Shown here: positions 60,196 through 64,000 of the stretch, piece after piece
How the letters are laid out: each line of letters begins with the position of its first letter
How positions within the stretch are numbered: position 1 is the first letter of the stretch
Origin: Paramecium octaurelia
Taxonomy: Eukaryota > Ciliophora > Oligohymenophorea > Peniculida > Parameciidae
Assembly: GCA_905182995.1 (NCBI GenBank)
Contig: CAJJDP010000088.1
Location: 81,381 to 145,380, forward strand
DNA length: 64,000 nt
Direction of reading: 5' to 3'
Translations under genes and position numbers: made by a program
The notes under the pieces: generated by a model
Told to the model about the DNA's origin: nothing
Seen by the model: only the letters and a program-made list of their open reading frames with translations
The model's database searches: none

Positions 60196-60615
60196 ATGGC
60201 AAAGGAAGTAAACAGAGAAGAATATGCAAGGTAGAAGCACCATAAAGACAAATAAACAAAATTTGCCCTTGATTTACTTAAAAGTAGAGATCCAAGAAGT
60301 TTGGATGAGTACAACGACGCCATACAAAAAGGGTTGAAAGATTGTAACTGCTAGAAGGATCCTGATCCTAAGAAAGGCATTGCTCATAAAGAAGGATGTC
60401 CTCATAATGACTTTTAATCTCATTAGAAATAACAGAGGAGGCTTTTAAAAAACTATATTTACTACAAAACAGAATACAATTATAATAGGGACTATTCTCC
60501 TGAATATTACTTTGCAAGATAAATTTATTTGGAAAAGTAGGCCGGATAAGTGAAGGTTTAGGTAAAATAAAAGTTTTTGAAGGGAAAGAATTTTAATGAT
60601 GATCATTTATATTGA
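60196..60615 (+). CDS. small Cys/His-containing protein of unknown function
   Basis: An intronless 139-aa frame. A central DCNCQKDPDPKKGIAHKEGC cluster with a following CPHNDF could bind a metal ion (C-x-C...H...C). Flanks are basic and Tyr-rich (NYIYYKTEYNYNRDYSPEYY). No family is recognised. Confidence 0.6.
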
Positions 60616-62490
60616 TGTTAGTGTTTATTTTAAATTTAATATTTATATAAAAATAAGAGATTTATATGTTTATGAAATCGAAATGGGGTTGGAAGTATGG
60701 AAATGATCTGTAATTGAAGGGAGAAAATAAAAATAGAATTTTAATTAATTAAAAAAGGGACTAAGAATTTAAGAATTTTTTAATAATATGCTATAATACA
60801 TTACGACATTTGAATTCTCATGTGTTTTAATCAAATATATACAAATAAAGCTCATGATTTCCATCAGCATATTTATGGAAGTGAACTCTTACACAATGGA
60901 CATGTAAGGTTTATTTACATCCATTATATCAAACATGAAGGATGAAATACATGGTTCTAGGAATATAATTAAAAAGTCTTACGCAGGGAGTGTTCATCAA
61001 TAGTTGTTTTTGCGTGGCCATATTCAAAGTCTGTACAAGAACAGGCTCTTTGCAGTTTACGTTGTAGGATTCTGAGGTGTTTTTCAAATTGTCAAGACAA
61101 ATTGAACAATCTAATTGGGAATGATCTTCTGTTGATTTGACGAAGTAATTAAATTTCGTAGTCTGCAGGATGAATAATCCGTATTGACATTAACAAAAGT
61201 ACAAAATGGATTAAGTGATAGATATGAGTAAGACTATCCCAACAACAATTAAATTATATTTAAATAGTAAAATGTTATTCGAATAGGCTGTAATGTATAA
61301 GGAGAGTAGTACTCTTGGAAAAATGGTTCCAAGGTAGTTGAGGTTGAATTTCTATCGATTTCCTGTAAAAAAGGTGAATATTATTTGGGGCAATAAAAAC
61401 AAATTCAGAAGGATCATCCCATACCAGTATTTAATTTGAAGGAATAGGAATGAAATGGATGACATTTCAATAATTAGTACAAGTATGTCTTTCTTACTGT
61501 AATTCTCAATTTGCTATAAATTATTAATAATATAATTACAGTTAATTTAGCTTTCATTTTGAGATCACATAAAATAGTAATGAGCTGAGAAACCAAGCAA
61601 GGAATGAAATAGTAAAATCTCGGTGTGTCAAACAACAAAGAGCTAAAAATGCAAATGTAAATGTCTTGAGTCAAGATAATGGAGAGTGTGAGTGAACCAC
61701 CTTAGTTTGGCACACAATCAGAATTTAAATAGTAATGTGAATTGACTATTTGAAATAGTGAAATGCATATGATAAGAGCAGTGTAGGATTAAAGATCCAA
61801 TGAATATTTCGAATTGTTAAACATCAATAGTTATAATCTTTCTTCACTCATCTAACAATCCTCTTCAAACTCACTATAAATATTAAGATTTTTGGAATTC
61901 TAGGATTTTTGGATTTCTAATTAAATAGTGGCATTGCACTAAATATGGTTATTTTCCTTATTACTTTGTAGAGTAACTTCAGTTAAGGCATTGTTCCAAG
62001 TCATTCGCCTAAAAGATAAGAGTCAACAAATACTTTTTGACTGAATCAAAGTGATAGGAGCTTTTGCTTAATGAATAACTCAATCTGAAATAGTGGGTGT
62101 CTCCGTATTCATTATTTTGTCTTGGGTAGACTTACAATAGTAAATTTTTGTTGTCAAAAACTATGTTTAAATAAACCAAGTGTTCTGAACTTGCTGTCCA
62201 TTAACCAAGTATTAACTAGTCCTAGTTTTCAATCAGAAATTGATAAGCCTATTCAGTATTGTGGTAGGCAAAAGTATTATCGCTCGATACTTGGCATATT
62301 ACGTAACCAAATATCAATAAATAAAAATTTACTTTCATTAAACTTATTTTAATTATTAATACTTGTTACAATTAGTTATAAAAATTTGAATTTTGCACTC
62401 AGAAATCAAGCGTTAACTTACCTTTTTTTGATTGCATCATTTTTCGATATTAAGATCATATTTTCAATGAAATAATTATATACATAAACA
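60616..62490 (+). pseudogene. probable decayed gene tract
   Basis: 1.9 kb without a clear gene in a genome that rarely leaves such gaps. Plus-strand frames look like real protein in pieces, for example GSLQFTLQDSEVFFKLSRQ, KTIPTTIKLYLNSKM, NFYRFPVKKVNIIWG and later SPYSLFCLGQTYNSKFLL, but the pieces are interrupted at least four times and shift frame. Taken together this looks like one or two host genes in decay. The one sub-stretch that still splices cleanly (61679-62044) is listed separately. Confidence 0.4.
61679..62044 (+). CDS. spliceable ORF inside the decayed tract
   Basis: From ATG at 61679, removal of a 27-nt GTAATG...TAG intron (61732-61758) gives 112 open codons ending in TGA. It begins MESVSEPPQFGTQSEFK and is hydrophobic near the end (IVALHQIWLFSLLL). 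It may be the last intact exons of a broken gene or a small gene of its own. Confidence 0.3.
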
Positions 62491-64000
62491 TCATTTAAAT
62501 ATATCAATCAATTTGCCAATTCCAATAGCGACTCCGATCACTAGAATAAATGAATATAGGGAAATTCTAAAATTCTTAGGCATACGTTTTAGAAGGTCTG
62601 AATGGTCATTGCACTTCAAGTCCTCCTATTAATGATAAACACACAAAGGAAACCTCATCGTTGAGCGAGAATTTAGTGAAATCGACCTAATCTACCAAAT
62701 ATTCTGTTGACTCCACACTAGCTTGGACTTGATTATAATTGGGCTGATTCGGAGCTTAGGAACCCTTCTTCCCATACAAGCAACTCAAATGCAAAGTAAT
62801 TGGGATGATGTATTCTTGAAACAATCCAATAACAGCTCTGTAAAAAACAAATCAAATAACATTACCCACATAAACTAATGATTAAGGACAAATCAACTTC
62901 AACACACTGAACCACTAAACAAGTTATTGCATAAGTCAATGAGAAAGCGTAGAATTGCCATTTTGGTTATCTTTCCAAATCATAGATGAGACCAAAAAAT
63001 TAGGATCTTGTAATAAATTGCAATACTGGAAAGACAAGAGTCAATTATAGAAAGAGTAGAACCTATATAATAATGACCAAGGGATTGTCCGATGGATAAT
63101 AATCTAAAAGAGTTGATCCACTCTTCCCCTCTTACTTCTGATTATTTGCCAAAGCTCCAGCGACTGCAAATGCTCCAAATGTACCAGCCATGCAATACAC
63201 AAACCATGTCCATCCAAATCCAATAGCAATGTCTCGATTGTTATTTTATTAAATCATATTGTTCTTCATTATAGGTACAACCATAGATTATATCAATAAA
63301 GCCAATGCAAATGTACCAGCCATAGTAGATACATCCAAACTAAACCATTTCAAATTATCTACCACTCCTTGATGATCAGTTACTAACATATAGATTCCTT
63401 CATATATTGTGAATAAGATGAATGAAAATACTGAAATAATTCCATAGGGTAAGAGTTGCAAAATGATTCCCAGTTTCTTTTAGAAAAACATAGGCAGAAT
63501 AAATAGAGTGTAACCAATTCCTATCCATTAGTATGATAGCTTGGAGAGAGTGATGTCAGTGAGTGGTGCGCTTTCTATGCCAATATTATCACATATTATT
63601 TAAATTAAGGGATAAAGTTGATTGCATATCAAGATCATATAGATAATCCCACTGGCCCACAGGAGGATTACATTACTAATGTTAAAAATGGTCTTCCACT
63701 TTGGACCCAGAACTCGTTGTAAGGTATCTGGCAAGTCCATCTATTAATTCATGAATTGTGTTATTATACCTCATCTGACTTATTATGTACAATCAATAAT
63801 TGAGTGGTTCTGCATGAAATCAATCCAATTATTATGGCGATAACAATTCCCAATCCAATTCCTGATTGACAAAATAGCACTGGGAAGACCAAAGTGCTGG
63901 TGCCAACCATTGAGTTGGAGACGGAGATTATGGTTTGAAATGAGGAGGCCTTGCCAGTTTGAGCAATTGAGCTCTTTTTAATAGATTTGATCAGTGATTG
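62491..64000 (-). CDS. amino-acid/auxin permease-family transporter, 5' end outside window
   Basis: 474 codons lie in the window after removing introns of 29 nt (63741-63769), 28 nt and 28 nt; the start is beyond 64000. The first visible helix, FQTIISVSNSMVGTSTLVFP, is the AAAP family TM1 with its small-residue break. Further helices include GIGLGIVIAIIIGLISCRTT, ISNVILLWASGIIYMILI, FSFILFTIYEGIYML, AGTFALALLIQSMVVPIM and IGFGWTWFVYCMAGTFGAF. The C-terminus ends in one more helix (YSFILVIGVAIGIGKLI) and a short tail. It should move amino acids with H+ or Na+ across a membrane; substrate and site are unknown. Confidence 0.9.

Noticed and set aside
63741-63769. Possible retained coding segment in the transporter
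   Set aside because: Reading through it breaks the transporter frame; removing 29 nt joins the TM segments cleanly, so it is an intron.
1-64000. tRNA genes (B-box-like GGTTCGAA strings near 3530, 27531, 48459)
   Set aside because: Each lies inside a supported coding exon and none has the flanking acceptor and anticodon arms.
1-64000. Internal eliminated sequences (TA-flanked insertions)
   Set aside because: No conserved gene is interrupted by a non-intron insert; the sequence behaves as rearranged macronuclear DNA.
1-64000. Transposons, retroelements, virus-derived genes, CRISPR arrays, bacterial operons
   Set aside because: No reverse transcriptase, transposase, integrase, capsid-like or Cas-like sequence and no long direct or inverted repeats were seen; close gene spacing here is normal for Paramecium.

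Overview
The window looks like macronuclear DNA of a Paramecium-type ciliate. Four things point there: very high A+T; TAA and TAG read as glutamine throughout long conserved proteins, with TGA the only stop; tiny spliceosomal introns (about 20-34 nt, GT...AG, mostly GTA...TAG); and extreme gene packing, with start and stop codons often 10-100 bp apart. Standard-code ORF calling breaks every gene, so I read each with the ciliate code, placed introns by frame and protein sense, and checked that the spliced length is a multiple of three. No gene interior carries an inserted internal eliminated sequence. I saw no tRNA or rRNA gene, transposon, virus-like element or CRISPR array.

Layout. 0-8.4 kb: a WD40 protein (+), a SET-domain methyltransferase (-) and a secreted LTA4H-like M1 aminopeptidase (-). 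8.4-14.2 kb: one intronless 1,932-codon NACHT/pentapeptide/beta-propeller protein (-). 14.6-18.2 kb: an RBR ubiquitin ligase (+), ribosomal protein eS4 (-), a small spliced unknown (-) and a one-pass membrane protein (+). 18.3-23.5 kb: a MyTH4-FERM myosin (-) with a shrunken, degenerate motor and about 17 copies of an undescribed repeat. 24.4-26 kb: a GTPase fused to an Hsp20 domain (-). 26-31.6 kb: a SHIPPO/ODF3-repeat axonemal protein, a MIR-like protein and complex I NDUFV1 (all +), then a THUMP RNA methyltransferase (-). 31.7-35.7 kb: a Pumilio protein and an orphan (-), and a PX-WD40 protein (+). 36.3-39.4 kb: an M14 carboxypeptidase and a coiled-coil SH3 protein (-). 40.9-47.8 kb (+): a DBF4-type zinc-finger protein, a 958-aa orphan, a voltage-sensor/cyclic-nucleotide phosphodiesterase fusion and a coiled-coil protein. 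48.2-57.3 kb: a ubiquitin protease, a coiled-coil protein, an ER J-protein with a redox-dead thioredoxin fold, a B-box-like protein, an LRR protein and a membrane RING-H2 ligase. 57.3-64 kb: a small membrane protein and an EamA transporter 10 bp apart (-), three small unknowns (+), a decayed-looking tract, and an amino-acid transporter running off the right end (-).

These are unlinked housekeeping, ciliary, membrane-signalling and proteolysis genes rather than a pathway cluster. The most unusual items are the pseudo-myosin with its repeat array, the GTPase-Hsp20 fusion, the voltage-sensor-PDE fusion and the STAND-type NACHT protein. Several gene-sized gaps hold protein-like but frame-broken tracts, which I read as decaying gene copies of the kind expected after the whole-genome duplications known in Paramecium.
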